Position numbers and translations under genes: made by a program | Assembly: GCF_001931685.1 (NCBI RefSeq) | Contig: NZ_MOOY01000005.1 | Span: 317,106-381,105, forward strand | DNA: 64,000 nucleotides | Direction of reading: 5' to 3' | Origin: Pararhizobium arenae | GTDB taxonomy: Bacteria > Pseudomonadota > Alphaproteobacteria > Rhizobiales > Rhizobiaceae | Shown here: one piece after another, positions 1 to 9,161 of the stretch | How the letters are laid out: the number at the start of each line of letters is the position of its first letter | How positions within the stretch are numbered: position 1 is the first letter of the stretch | Notes under the pieces: generated by a model | Databases searched by the model: none | Told to the model about the DNA's origin: nothing | What the model saw: the letters and a program-made list of their open reading frames with translations, nothing else

Positions 1-1
1 G

Positions 2-2497
2 ATGCGCGATTTCAGCCGCAGTCTTGACAGACTGCCGCAGGGAGCGACCGCGATTTCCGACTTCGCTTTCCATATCGATGAGGCCGTGAAGGAAGGCTGG
101 ATTGTCGCCAATCTCGGTTTCGGGAGCGACCGGATCCGCTCAGGTCACCTTCTCATAGCCTGTCTGTCAAACCCATCCCTGAACAATGCGGTTCTCGCGA
201 CGTCTGCGGAGTTTTCCAAGCTCAAGGTGGAGGCGGCGAGCGCAGAGTTCGCGCAGATCGTCGATGGCTCCCCAGAAGCGCCGGCGCCGGGCAATTTGCC
301 GTCGGCTTCTGGGCAGGTCACGAGGGAGGGCGGCGCCCTCGCGCAGTTCGCGATCGACCTCACGGAGATGGCACGATCCGGAAAGCTTGATCCAGTGATA
401 GGCCGCGATGCGGAAATCCGCATGATGATCGACGTTCTCATGCGTCGCCGTCAGAACAATCCTCTCCTGACAGGAGATGCGGGGGTGGGGAAGACGGCGG
501 TGGTCGAGGGGCTGGCCTGTGCGATCGTCAACGGCGACGTACCGCCGACGCTGCGCAATGCGCGGATCCTTGCTCTGGACATCGGTCTCCTTCAGGCTGG
601 TGCGGGTGCGAGAGGCGCTTTTGAGGAGCGGCTGCGTCAGGTGATCACGGAGGCGCAGTCTCCCGACCACAATATCATCCTTTTCATTGATGAGGCGCAT
701 AGTCTTGTCGGTGCTGGTGGCCAGGAAGGAACAGGAGACGCCGCCAATCTGCTGAAACCGGCCCTTGCCCGCGGCACACTCAAGACGATCGGTGCGACGA
801 CGTGGAGCGAATACAAGCGCCATATCGAAAAGGACCCCGCTCTCACGCGGCGGTTCCAGCCGATCGCGGTCGAGGAACCTGCGCCGGAACAGGCGATCGC
901 GATGATGCGTGGGATCGCTGCGACCCTCGAACGCCACCATGGCATTGAAATCACCGACGACGCCGTTATAGCCGCCGTACGCCTTTCGCATCGCTACATC
1001 CCCGCGCGGCAGCTCCCGGACAAGGCGATCAGTCTGCTTGATACCTGCTGCAGCCGAGTGTCTGCCGCACGCCACAGCCCGCCGCCCGAGCTTGGTCTGC
1101 TGCGTCAGACGATCGCAAATTCTCAGCTTGAACTCGGCATCCTTGAGCGGATGGCGGCAGACGGAGATGACGTAGCCCAGCGCCATGTGGGCATGGAGAA
1201 ACAGCTCGGCGAACTTTTGCAGGCGGAGGGCCTTATTACAAAGCGTTGGCAGACGGAATTGTCCCTTGTTCTAGACATCGGCGATGCGCGCGCGGCCGCC
1301 CGATCAGGCGACAAGGAGGGTTTGGAGCGCAAATCCGCTCGGGAAAAACTTTCGGCTCTTCAGCGGCAATTTGCCGAAACGGCGGGAGAGCAAGCGCTTG
1401 TAGAGGAACGTGTCACACCGGATATCGTCGCCCGTATCGTGCAGGAGTGGACGGGCGTTCCCGTTGGCCGATTGCTCAAAAGCGAAGCCAGCACGCTACT
1501 GTCGCTTGCAGAAACGCTCGGTCGCCGGGTTATCGGCCAGGATCAGGCGGTCGAGGCGATCGTCAAACGGATCCAAACAAGCCGCGCAGGGCTAGACGAT
1601 CCTAACAAACCGATCGGCGTGTTCCTGTTGTGCGGCCCGTCCGGTGTTGGCAAAACGGAGACTGCTCATGCGCTGGCGGAACTCATGCAAGGCGGATCGT
1701 CTGGGCTCGTCACAATTAACATGAGCGAGTTTCAGGAGGCTCATACGGTATCGGGCCTCAAAGGCGCGCCACCCGGTTATGTCGGATACGGGCAGGGTGG
1801 TCGACTGACGGAGGCCGTGCGCAGACGCCCCAACAGCGTTGTCCTGCTCGATGAAATTGAAAAGGCGCATCCCGATGTCCACGAACTGTTTTACCAAGTC
1901 TTCGACAAGGGCGTGATGGAGGACGGGGAGGGGCGTCTTATCGATTTCCGCAACACGCTGATCCTGATGACCTCCAATATCGGCTCAAGCGAGATCAGCG
2001 ATTTCGTCGAAAGCGCACAACGGTCGCCCGATATAGCCGAGCTCGAGGCCTTGATCCGCAAGCCGCTGGCCCAAGTGTTCGCTCCGGCGCTACTGGGTCG
2101 CATGATCGTCTTGCCCTACCGCCCGCTGAGCGACGACATCCTTCATGACATCGTCGAGCTGCAACTGAGCCGTATCGCCGACCGGGTATTTCGGGCTCAT
2201 GAGGCGGACTTCTCCTACAGCGATGCCGCCATACGCCTTATCGTTGAGCGTGCGAGGCAATCGGAAAGCGGCGGGCGCGTCATCCAAGCTTTGCTGACCA
2301 ATGCCGTGCTTCCAGCGATCAGCCGCCACGTCTTCGGTCAACAGCTTGAAGGCCGGACCTTCGATGGTGTGTATCTCGATGCACGCGAAGGCGAATTCAT
2401 CTTTGATTTTAGTAGTGTCAAGACCGAGGGCGAAGACGCGAACCGAACTGAAGATGCCGATTTAATGCCTGCGGTGGCCACGTTGGCGGCAGGCTGA
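2..2497 (+). CDS. tssH: T6SS sheath-recycling AAA+ ATPase ClpV (TssH), 5' end cut by window
   Basis: Hexameric cytoplasmic unfoldase that disassembles contracted TssB/TssC sheaths. Two AAA+ modules are visible: Walker A GDAGVGKT at about residues 158-165 with Walker B LFIDEAH near 230, and a second Walker A GPSGVGKT near 545-552 with [11 protein letters not shown] near 615. The ClpB-type C-terminal small domain follows. The reading frame is open at base 2, but the visible N-terminus begins inside the ClpN domain (the [12 protein letters not shown] stretch, usually about 60 residues in), so the true start lies upstream of the window and about 60 residues are missing. The family is normally 850-900 aa. 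It is first in a co-directional run with vgrG, tssK, tagH, tssL and tssM. The ATPase call is certain; assignment to T6SS rather than general ClpB rests on the neighbours and the ClpV-type N-terminus. Confidence 0.95.
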   Translation: MRDFSRSLDRLPQGATAISDFAFHIDEAVKEGWIVANLGFGSDRIRSGHLLIACLSNPSLNNAVLATSAEFSKLKVEAASAEFAQIVDGSPEAPAPGNLPSASGQVTREGGALAQFAIDLTEMARSGKLDPVIGRDAEIRMMIDVLMRRRQNNPLLTGDAGVGKTAVVEGLACAIVNGDVPPTLRNARILALDIGLLQAGAGARGAFEERLRQVITEAQSPDHNIILFIDEAHSLVGAGGQEGTGDAANLLKPALARGTLKTIGATTWSEYKRHIEKDPALTRRFQPIAVEEPAPEQAIAMMRGIAATLERHHGIEITDDAVIAAVRLSHRYIPARQLPDKAISLLDTCCSRVSAARHSPPPELGLLRQTIANSQLELGILERMAADGDDVAQRHVGMEKQLGELLQAEGLITKRWQTELSLVLDIGDARAAARSGDKEGLERKSAREKLSALQRQFAETAGEQALVEERVTPDIVARIVQEWTGVPVGRLLKSEASTLLSLAETLGRRVIGQDQAVEAIVKRIQTSRAGLDDPNKPIGVFLLCGPSGVGKTETAHALAELMQGGSSGLVTINMSEFQEAHTVSGLKGAPPGYVGYGQGGRLTEAVRRRPNSVVLLDEIEKAHPDVHELFYQVFDKGVMEDGEGRLIDFRNTLILMTSNIGSSEISDFVESAQRSPDIAELEALIRKPLAQVFAPALLGRMIVLPYRPLSDDILHDIVELQLSRIADRVFRAHEADFSYSDAAIRLIVERARQSESGGRVIQALLTNAVLPAISRHVFGQQLEGRTFDGVYLDAREGEFIFDFSSVKTEGEDANRTEDADLMPAVATLAAG

Positions 2498-2528
2498 AGG
2501 AGCCGCGTAGCTTCAGAAAGATGACGAA

Positions 2529-4673
2529 ATGCCCCGTAATTCAGGAAACGTCAGATCAGGCAGCGGCGGGCTCCTGGCCCAGAACCGTTACACGGCGGTT
2601 ACCACAGCACCCTTTGATCTGCAGGAGATCACGCTTCTTCATGTGCGCGGCGTGGAGGAAATATCCCGACCGTTCTGCTACGAGTTGACAATCGTGTCAC
2701 GCAGGCGCATACGAACGTTCGCGACTGTGGTCGGGCAGCAGCTCACAGTCGGCTTGAAACTTGCCGATGGCGGCACCCGCTATTTGAATGGGGTGATCCG
2801 GCATTTTTCCTATCTCGGTCTCGACGACAGCCGCCGGCCAATCTATGTAGCGGAAATCACGCCATGGTTCGCCACGCTCGACTTGCGACGCAACTCGCGC
2901 ATCTTCCAGAACATGACAAGCCTCGAGATCGTGAAGCGCGTTCTCGCAGAACATTCGATGTGCCTTGTGCGCGACACGACGAAAACGAGGCCGCCGAAAC
3001 GCGTCTATTGCGTCCAGTACGAGGAAACGGATCTCGCCTTTGTTAGCCGCATGCTGGAGACGGATGGGATATATTATTATTTCAAACACAGCGCCAACCA
3101 GCATGAAATGGTTCTTGCCGACAGTCCCTCCGCGCACAAGCCTTGTCAGCCGGGCACGATCGAGACCAATCTGTCGCTATCGGATCACCGCATGCATGAA
3201 GATTTGTTCTGGGACTGGCGCGAGACCGTCTCCTACCAGTCCGCGCAGGTGTCGCTCGCCGACTACAATTTCGAAACGCCGACCGCGCAGTTGACTTCGA
3301 TCACACCAGTTCCCTCCGTACGGACAGGCGGCGTTCCCACCCTCGCGGAAGAGCGTGCCTTTACGCGCCTCTCCAAAGGCCCAAGCCCCACGCAAAACGC
3401 AACGACCGCGACCGGCCGCAATCTAGCCCAGCGTGAGCTGTTTCATTACCCGGGGAAATATACCAGCAAGTCGGAAGGTGATTTATATGCGCGGATTCGA
3501 TCCGAAGAAATCGCCGCTCATGCCTACCGGGTTCACATTATCGGCAACGCGCGACAGCTTTGCGTCGGCGACACCTTTGTCGCGAGCAATCCGTTTGAGA
3601 TATCGGACACGACGATTGCTCCTTCGCCGAGCGACAGTTGGCTCGCTGTGCGGGCCGAAATTGATATTATCGGGGAGATACAAGACGAGCGTACACGGGG
3701 GCTAATCGCCTCCCGTCAGTTGCGGGCCAATCGGCAGTCAGGCCCGATAGCGCCGTTTCCGGAGATCGCCGACGGCGAGGAGCAGCATCTTTATCGCTGC
3801 GCAATCAGCGCTATGCCTGCAGGAGCCCAGTTCAGGCCGCGACGCCTTACGCCAGCGCCTGTCATAGCCGGGCCACAGACTGCCGTCGTCGTCGGCCGTC
3901 CCGGAGACATCATCACCACGGATCGCTACGGACGCATAAAGGTGCAGTTCATGTGGGATCGCGAAGGGCGCAGGAACGAGAATAGCTCCTGCTGGATCCG
4001 CGTCGCGCAGATGATGGCCGGGAAGACCTTTGGCGCGGTTGCGACACCTCGGGTAGGACATGAGGTCGTGGTCGAGTTTCTCGGTGGCGATCCTGATCAG
4101 CCACTGGTGACCGGCACGCTCTACAACGCCGCGAACATGCCGCCCGAGGATTTGCCGGTCCAGTCGTCCCGGACGACGCTGCGGACCCGTTCGATCGACG
4201 GTACCTCCAACCAGTACAACGAGTTACGGTTTGACGATCAGCGGAGCGGCGAGGAGGTGTATGTGCGGGCGCAGAGGAATCTCGCGGTCGATGTCGGGCA
4301 GGGATATGCCCTCACCGCAAAGGACGAGTTTACGCTGAACCTCACAGGCTTCGCGCCGTGGGTGAAACGAACTCCGCAGCCCATGTCCGGAAGTCAAGTC
4401 GTCATGACGCCGAGCAAAATTTCCTTCGTCGTTTCCAGCGCTCTGGGCAAGCAGGCGCTTGAGATCACCGATAAGGGCGTCTTTATCGTCGCAAGCGAAA
4501 TCGGTTTCCTGTCGACGAAAGGGCCGGTCTCGGCGCTTCCGAGCATCGCCCCCGTGCCTTCACCGCCGCTGCTGGAAGCGGCTCTGTCGCTAAATGCGGC
4601 GCTACCGCCCGGCACGGCTAATACGCTTGTCGACAAAACGAACCCGCTTCCGCCACGCGAACCAGGAAAATAG
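2529..4673 (+). CDS. vgrG: T6SS spike protein VgrG (TssI)
   Basis: VgrG trimer that tips the Hcp tube and carries effectors; 714 aa. The N-terminal two thirds match the gp27-like fold (cell-puncturing region from about residue 20 to 380). They are followed by the gp5-like OB fold, with a GRIKVQFMWDREG motif near residue 475 and GHEVVVEFLGGDPDQP near 510, the VgrG hallmark. After the needle region the C-terminus is only about 80 residues, Pro/Ala/Leu rich, with no recognisable enzymatic extension, so this is probably a structural or cargo-carrying VgrG rather than an evolved one. It starts 31 bases after tssH. No PAAR, DUF4123 adaptor or obvious effector gene follows; the next 436 bases are apparently non-coding. 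Confidence 0.95.
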   Translation: MPRNSGNVRSGSGGLLAQNRYTAVTTAPFDLQEITLLHVRGVEEISRPFCYELTIVSRRRIRTFATVVGQQLTVGLKLADGGTRYLNGVIRHFSYLGLDDSRRPIYVAEITPWFATLDLRRNSRIFQNMTSLEIVKRVLAEHSMCLVRDTTKTRPPKRVYCVQYEETDLAFVSRMLETDGIYYYFKHSANQHEMVLADSPSAHKPCQPGTIETNLSLSDHRMHEDLFWDWRETVSYQSAQVSLADYNFETPTAQLTSITPVPSVRTGGVPTLAEERAFTRLSKGPSPTQNATTATGRNLAQRELFHYPGKYTSKSEGDLYARIRSEEIAAHAYRVHIIGNARQLCVGDTFVASNPFEISDTTIAPSPSDSWLAVRAEIDIIGEIQDERTRGLIASRQLRANRQSGPIAPFPEIADGEEQHLYRCAISAMPAGAQFRPRRLTPAPVIAGPQTAVVVGRPGDIITTDRYGRIKVQFMWDREGRRNENSSCWIRVAQMMAGKTFGAVATPRVGHEVVVEFLGGDPDQPLVTGTLYNAANMPPEDLPVQSSRTTLRTRSIDGTSNQYNELRFDDQRSGEEVYVRAQRNLAVDVGQGYALTAKDEFTLNLTGFAPWVKRTPQPMSGSQVVMTPSKISFVVSSALGKQALEITDKGVFIVASEIGFLSTKGPVSALPSIAPVPSPPLLEAALSLNAALPPGTANTLVDKTNPLPPREPGK

Positions 4674-5109
4674 CGCGGCGGCGGCCATGCGCCGCGCGAA
4701 TTTCGGCATCAGCAAGATGCATTGGTGTGTACCGATTGAAGCTTGTAGTGTCGCGTCAACAGTCCGGCGACAGCGAAAGACCGGTCTCCTCGGCGATCAC
4801 CGCATCGGCCGGCCACACCCCTCAGTCCGAAGCTGATTGCCTGGGGATGCGGCTTTTCATGCGCTATCCCCATAGTCGCGCAGCTGAACCCGCCTGTTGA
4901 CCGCAAGCCATGCCACCGCCGGCATGGCTTGCGGCTTCTGTACCCCTTGCCCCTTTCCATTTGAGCCGTGCCCGGTCCGATACTGGCTTCGTGGGTATAC
5001 GTCACGCGTATAGCGCCGATAACACCTTTGCATGCCGGTTTCCGATGGCTCTCGTGCACTATCAGACAACGCCCAATGCCGTCGTCGGCCTGCCATCTGA
5101 AGGTTCGTA
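4674..5109. other. 436-base interval between vgrG and tssK without a credible gene
   Basis: Short open frames occur on both strands (for example 4709-5059 minus and 4910-5110 plus), but none has a convincing ribosome binding site, domain or neighbour-like composition. The only clear structure is the stem-loop at 4901-4934. The interval is where an effector/immunity or adaptor gene often sits after vgrG. It probably contains the promoter for tssK, but no promoter can be named with confidence. Confidence 0.5.
4901..4934. terminator. 14-bp perfect stem-loop between vgrG and tssK
   Basis: CCGCAAGCCATGCC (4901-4914) is followed by a 6-base loop and the exact inverse GGCATGGCTTGCGG (4921-4934). 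There is no U-run after the stem, so it is either a Rho-assisted terminator / mRNA-stability hairpin that separates the tssH-vgrG transcript from tssK onwards, or a protein-binding palindrome. Confidence 0.4.
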
Positions 5110-6447
5110 ATGTCTGTCTATAACAAGGTTGTTTGGTCCGAGGGCCTGTTCCTCAAGCCCCACCACCTGCAGCAAAACGATCGCTATCTTGAACATCTGA
5201 GCCTCGGTCGATGGGCTTCGTCGCACGCGTATGGATGGGGCTTCACCGAGTTTGCGATCAATCGCGACATGCTCAAACTCGGCAAGATCGCCATCGCTTC
5301 GGCGTCGGGGGTCATGGAGGACGGCACTCCTTTCTCCATTCCCGACGAAGCCGATCATCCCCCGCCATTCGAACCGCCGGCTAGCATGCGCAATTCTCTG
5401 GTCTATCTTGCGTTGCCCGTCTACCAGCCCGGCGTCATCGAGATTGCTGGCAAATCGGCCGCAGATATTCCGGTGCGCTATGCAATGGCCGAGGAGGATA
5501 TCGTTGATAATCTTGCTGGCGAACGGGAGGCGGCTTCCGTCGAGATCGGCAGGCTCAAGTTCCAGATATTGCCGGAGGAGGCTGATCGCTCGGGATTCAG
5601 CTGCATCGCTATCGGCCGTGTGGTCGAGACGCGCGGCGATCATCAGGTCGTTCTCGATGCAACCCATGTGCCGCCGATGCTGGATTGCGCTGCAAACGCG
5701 CAACTATCGGATTACATAGCAGAGGTTCAGGGCATGCTCCATCATCGGGGCGAAGCTCTCGCAGCGCGCATCGGCCAATCTGGCGCCCGCGGCGTGGCCG
5801 AGATCGCCGACTACCTGCTTTTGCTCTCAATCAACCGCAACGAGCCACTTTTCAAACATTACAAGTCGGCCGCTCGACTTCATCCCGAGTTGCTTTATCG
5901 CGAGATGGTGCAGCTTGCCGGCGAGCTTTCAACCTACTCGCGGAACGACAAGCGCCCCGTTTCCCTGGGAACCTATCACCATGGTGATCTGAACCAAACC
6001 TTTCGTCCTGTCATGCAGGCGATCCGAGATTCGCTGCGCGCTGTTCTGGAGCAGACCGCGCTACAGCTGCCGCTGCGCCAGCACAAATACGGCGTTCAGG
6101 TCGCGGAGGCCGCGGATCGAAGCCTGTTCGAAAATGCCACGTTCGTACTGGCGGTTCGCGCCGATGTAGAAACCGAGCGGCTGCGTCGAGGTTTCCCCTC
6201 GCACATCAAGATCGGGCCTGCTGCCAAGATCAAGGATCTGGTCAATGCCGCGATACCTGGGATCGTCATCAATGCGCTCCCGGTTGCCCCGCGGCAGATC
6301 CCTTTTCATGTGGGCGTCGTGTATTTCGAGATCGACCAGCAAAGCCCCTACTGGAAAGAAGTAAGCCAGTCGGGCGCCCTCGCAATGCATGTCGCGGGTG
6401 ATTTTCCCAATCTCGAAATGGCCCTTTGGGCGATCCGTGGGAGCTGA
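5110..6447 (+). CDS. tssK: T6SS baseplate protein TssK
   Basis: TssK (ImpJ/VasE family, 445 aa, usual length) is a trimeric adaptor joining the baseplate wedge to the TssJLM membrane complex. The N-terminus VVWSEGLFLKPHHLQQ is the family signature, and the C-terminal head domain that contacts TssL/TssM includes the HVGVVYFEIDQQSPYW stretch near residue 400. Translation starts at the ATG directly after GAAGGTTCGTA. It is followed after 9 bases by the FHA gene, so both probably share a transcript. Confidence 0.93.
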   Translation: MSVYNKVVWSEGLFLKPHHLQQNDRYLEHLSLGRWASSHAYGWGFTEFAINRDMLKLGKIAIASASGVMEDGTPFSIPDEADHPPPFEPPASMRNSLVYLALPVYQPGVIEIAGKSAADIPVRYAMAEEDIVDNLAGEREAASVEIGRLKFQILPEEADRSGFSCIAIGRVVETRGDHQVVLDATHVPPMLDCAANAQLSDYIAEVQGMLHHRGEALAARIGQSGARGVAEIADYLLLLSINRNEPLFKHYKSAARLHPELLYREMVQLAGELSTYSRNDKRPVSLGTYHHGDLNQTFRPVMQAIRDSLRAVLEQTALQLPLRQHKYGVQVAEAADRSLFENATFVLAVRADVETERLRRGFPSHIKIGPAAKIKDLVNAAIPGIVINALPVAPRQIPFHVGVVYFEIDQQSPYWKEVSQSGALAMHVAGDFPNLEMALWAIRGS

Positions 6448-6456
6448 CGGTCTGCC

Positions 6457-7815
6457 ATGTATGGACTTCGCATAGAGAATACCCACGACCATAAGGCGAT
6501 GCTTCCCGGAGGCGGTTGGGTGGAGCTTAGTCGTGAACTGAGAATAGGACGCGGCGGCGACAACACGCTCGTCCTCGACGATGCTGTTGGCATCATCTCC
6601 AAATATCATTGCACTATATCCAACACAGAGGACGGCTGCATCCTGAGGGATCACAGTCGGAACGGCTCTTTCCTCAATGGGGCGGGGCAGGCGGTCGAGA
6701 GAGAGAAGCCTATTGCCCTGAAGGCCGGGGATTTCATTCAGATCGGTCACTATGTACTGACAATGTTTGGAGCCTTTACCAGCGGTATCGACGGCGTTGA
6801 CGAGACCGACGCGACACCGCTAACCGAACGCAGCCTCCTGGGCCCCATTCTGAGACGGTCATCAAACTACCGGCTCACCGAAGGCGAGGATGCTTCGCTG
6901 CCTTCCGGTCCATTCCGGCCCGCGGGCATCAGTGGCTTTTCAGACGACAGTCTGACGGCGGACGATTCGCTGATGCTTCCATCAAGATCGGGCCGTAGTG
7001 CTAGTTTGGCCCAGGCGCGTTTGGATCACACCAGCGTCACCAATATGGTCTACGTGCAGCCGCGTCTCAGCACCGAAGCCATTCCCGACGACTGGGACAT
7101 CCTTGCGGACATCACTAGCGAGCCGGTGCACATCGACGACGAGCACCTGCCCACCGGTCGTCACGACCAACCGGTAGAGAGGCGCGAGCCGCCACCCGCT
7201 TTCGCGGCTTCCGAGGAGGACTCACGCAACGCCATTCTGATGTTTGTTGAAGGATGCGGACTCCAGGCTGCCGATTTGGAAGGAAAGGATGTAGGCGCGC
7301 TCATGCTGCGCGTGGGACAGGCGTTAAAGGTCACCATCACCAATTTTCAGCAAGAGCTCGCCTGGAGAGACGGAGCGAGTTTGCCACGCCGGCCCAATCC
7401 TGCCGAGATTAATCCGCTAAAATTCGCCCAGGATGTGCGTGATGTGACGCTGGCTTTGCTGGCCCCTAATACATCCGACCGTCTGGTCGCCCATGAGGCA
7501 ATCGACCAGGCTTTTGATGAGATGCGGCGACACACGAGCGAAGCCGGTGCCCGCGTGGCGCAGAGGGTTTTAGCCGCGCTGGAGCCACTTTCCCCGGATG
7601 TCATCGAGAGCCAGACTGGGGAGACGCTGACAATCCGCTACCTTCCAGTCGTGAAAAGGTCGGAACACTGGAAGCTTTACTGCAACAGCTACCCTGACAT
7701 CGTCGCGAAAGTTGCAAGGTTTGCCGCCGTCAGCCGTGACGCCGAACGTCCGGACGAAACCCGGAGCACCAGCGCGGAGACCTCGATGCCCGCCTCAACC
7801 AACGGATTAACCTGA
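6457..7815 (+). CDS. tagH: T6SS FHA-domain scaffold protein TagH (Fha/ImpI)
   Basis: 452-aa cytoplasmic protein with an N-terminal forkhead-associated domain (about residues 1-105) that binds phosphothreonine. The core FHA residues are visible: RIGRG near 27-31, ISKYHC near 48-53 and RNGSFLNG near 67-74. A variable acidic linker follows, then a C-terminal TagH-type domain (about 235-430). In systems with PpkA/PppA, Fha is phosphorylated by PpkA and dephosphorylated by PppA to switch secretion on and off, and both enzymes are encoded downstream here (12775-13911 and 15696-17087). The stop codon overlaps the start of tssL by one base (TGATG), indicating translational coupling. Confidence 0.92.
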   Translation: MYGLRIENTHDHKAMLPGGGWVELSRELRIGRGGDNTLVLDDAVGIISKYHCTISNTEDGCILRDHSRNGSFLNGAGQAVEREKPIALKAGDFIQIGHYVLTMFGAFTSGIDGVDETDATPLTERSLLGPILRRSSNYRLTEGEDASLPSGPFRPAGISGFSDDSLTADDSLMLPSRSGRSASLAQARLDHTSVTNMVYVQPRLSTEAIPDDWDILADITSEPVHIDDEHLPTGRHDQPVERREPPPAFAASEEDSRNAILMFVEGCGLQAADLEGKDVGALMLRVGQALKVTITNFQQELAWRDGASLPRRPNPAEINPLKFAQDVRDVTLALLAPNTSDRLVAHEAIDQAFDEMRRHTSEAGARVAQRVLAALEPLSPDVIESQTGETLTIRYLPVVKRSEHWKLYCNSYPDIVAKVARFAAVSRDAERPDETRSTSAETSMPASTNGLT

Positions 7816-9161
7816 TGTCTGAAGAAGCAACGGCGGGCCTTTCAACCGCCGTCGATGAAACCATAGTATTGCCCAGCAATTCGAGCCCGGCGCAGAGGCT
7901 TGCCTATTTCTCGGCAGGTGGAGCAAGCACGTCACCTTCCGCAGGGCGCGCAATGCCTCTGGAAACGCTTTGGCGCGCGATGACCGGCGGGCTTGCTTGT
8001 CCGCTGGTCGCCGCCGCCGCACCCCTGCTTGACCTTTGCGGCAACCTTTCGACGCAGACGCCGCCGGATGTGGAACAGTTGCGGCTCGACGCTCTGCGCG
8101 AGATCAACAAGTTCGAAATCCGGATCACGCCGCTGCAACTGACGACCAACATCGTCCGGATCAGCAAATACGTGCTGTGCGCGACCATAGACGATCTTGT
8201 GTTGAACACATCCTGGGGCAGCCGCAGCATCTGGTCTAAACGAAGTCTGGTCGCAACGGTTTTCGGTGAGACATGGGGTGGGGACCGCTTCTTCGACATC
8301 CTTTCACAGCTCAAGAGAGAGCCGCACGTCAATGTCGATATTCTGGAGTTGATCTATTACTGCCTCAGCCTTGGCTTCGAGGGACGCTACCGGATCGCCG
8401 AGCGCGGTGTGGCTGAGCTTTCAGTGCTCAAGGAGGATCTGTACCGGCTTCTGCGTAATGTACGAGGCGCGTTCGAGCGAGATATATCGCCCCATTGGCG
8501 CGGTATCGGCAATGTTGGTTCCAACTCTCGCGTCGTTTCGCCCTGGCTGGTCCTGATCGGTGCGCTGATTTTTCTCGCAGCGCTTTATGCGTATCTTGCT
8601 GGCGCTTTGGCAGAACGCAAGGTCGGAGCGGCCAGCGGTCTGGCGAGCCTTCCTCCTCGCGTGGCGGTCACCATCGCCCGTGTGGTACCGGCGCCTCCGC
8701 CTGAGAAGGTTGTCGTGCTGCAGGTCGATCAGCTGCGCCGTTTCCTCGAGCCAGAGATAGCGCGGGGCCTCGTCACAGTGAAAGAAGATGCCCAAACGAT
8801 CACGGTCTTGATCCGCGGCAAGGGCATGTTCCAATCGGCGAGCGCGGATGTGATAGGAAGCTTCACTCCGCTTCTGGAGCGGATTGGCGAAGCGCTCAAC
8901 TCCCAGCCGGGCACGGTCGCCGTGATCGGACACACCGACAACACGCCGATCAAGAGTCGGAAATTCCCATCCAACACCGAGCTGTCGCTTGCGAGAGCCA
9001 ACACCGTCGCGCTCATCATCGGTGCCCGGATGCGCGATCCCAAGCGTCTCCAGGAGGAGGGCAGAGGCGACCGCGAACCCATCGCTGACAACCAGACCGT
9101 CGAAGGACGCCAACAAAACCGACGCATCGAGCTGATCGTTACCAAGGAGAATGAGTCGTGA
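7815..9161 (+). CDS. tssL: T6SS inner-membrane protein TssL with C-terminal OmpA-like domain
   Basis: 448-aa DotU/IcmH-type protein. Residues about 40-235 form the cytoplasmic DotU domain. One transmembrane helix follows at roughly 243-265 (SPWLVLIGALIFLAALYAYL). The periplasmic part ends in an OmpA-like peptidoglycan-binding domain with VAVIGHTDNTPI near 372 and the closing NRRIELIV. This is an evolved TssL that anchors the complex to the cell wall. It overlaps tssM by 4 bases (GTGA). Confidence 0.94.
   Translation: MSEEATAGLSTAVDETIVLPSNSSPAQRLAYFSAGGASTSPSAGRAMPLETLWRAMTGGLACPLVAAAAPLLDLCGNLSTQTPPDVEQLRLDALREINKFEIRITPLQLTTNIVRISKYVLCATIDDLVLNTSWGSRSIWSKRSLVATVFGETWGGDRFFDILSQLKREPHVNVDILELIYYCLSLGFEGRYRIAERGVAELSVLKEDLYRLLRNVRGAFERDISPHWRGIGNVGSNSRVVSPWLVLIGALIFLAALYAYLAGALAERKVGAASGLASLPPRVAVTIARVVPAPPPEKVVVLQVDQLRRFLEPEIARGLVTVKEDAQTITVLIRGKGMFQSASADVIGSFTPLLERIGEALNSQPGTVAVIGHTDNTPIKSRKFPSNTELSLARANTVALIIGARMRDPKRLQEEGRGDREPIADNQTVEGRQQNRRIELIVTKENES

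Noticed and set aside
4709-5059. 116-codon minus-strand frame in the vgrG-tssK gap as a possible immunity gene
   Set aside because: No ribosome binding site, no signal peptide or domain, and it spans the perfect hairpin at 4901-4934.
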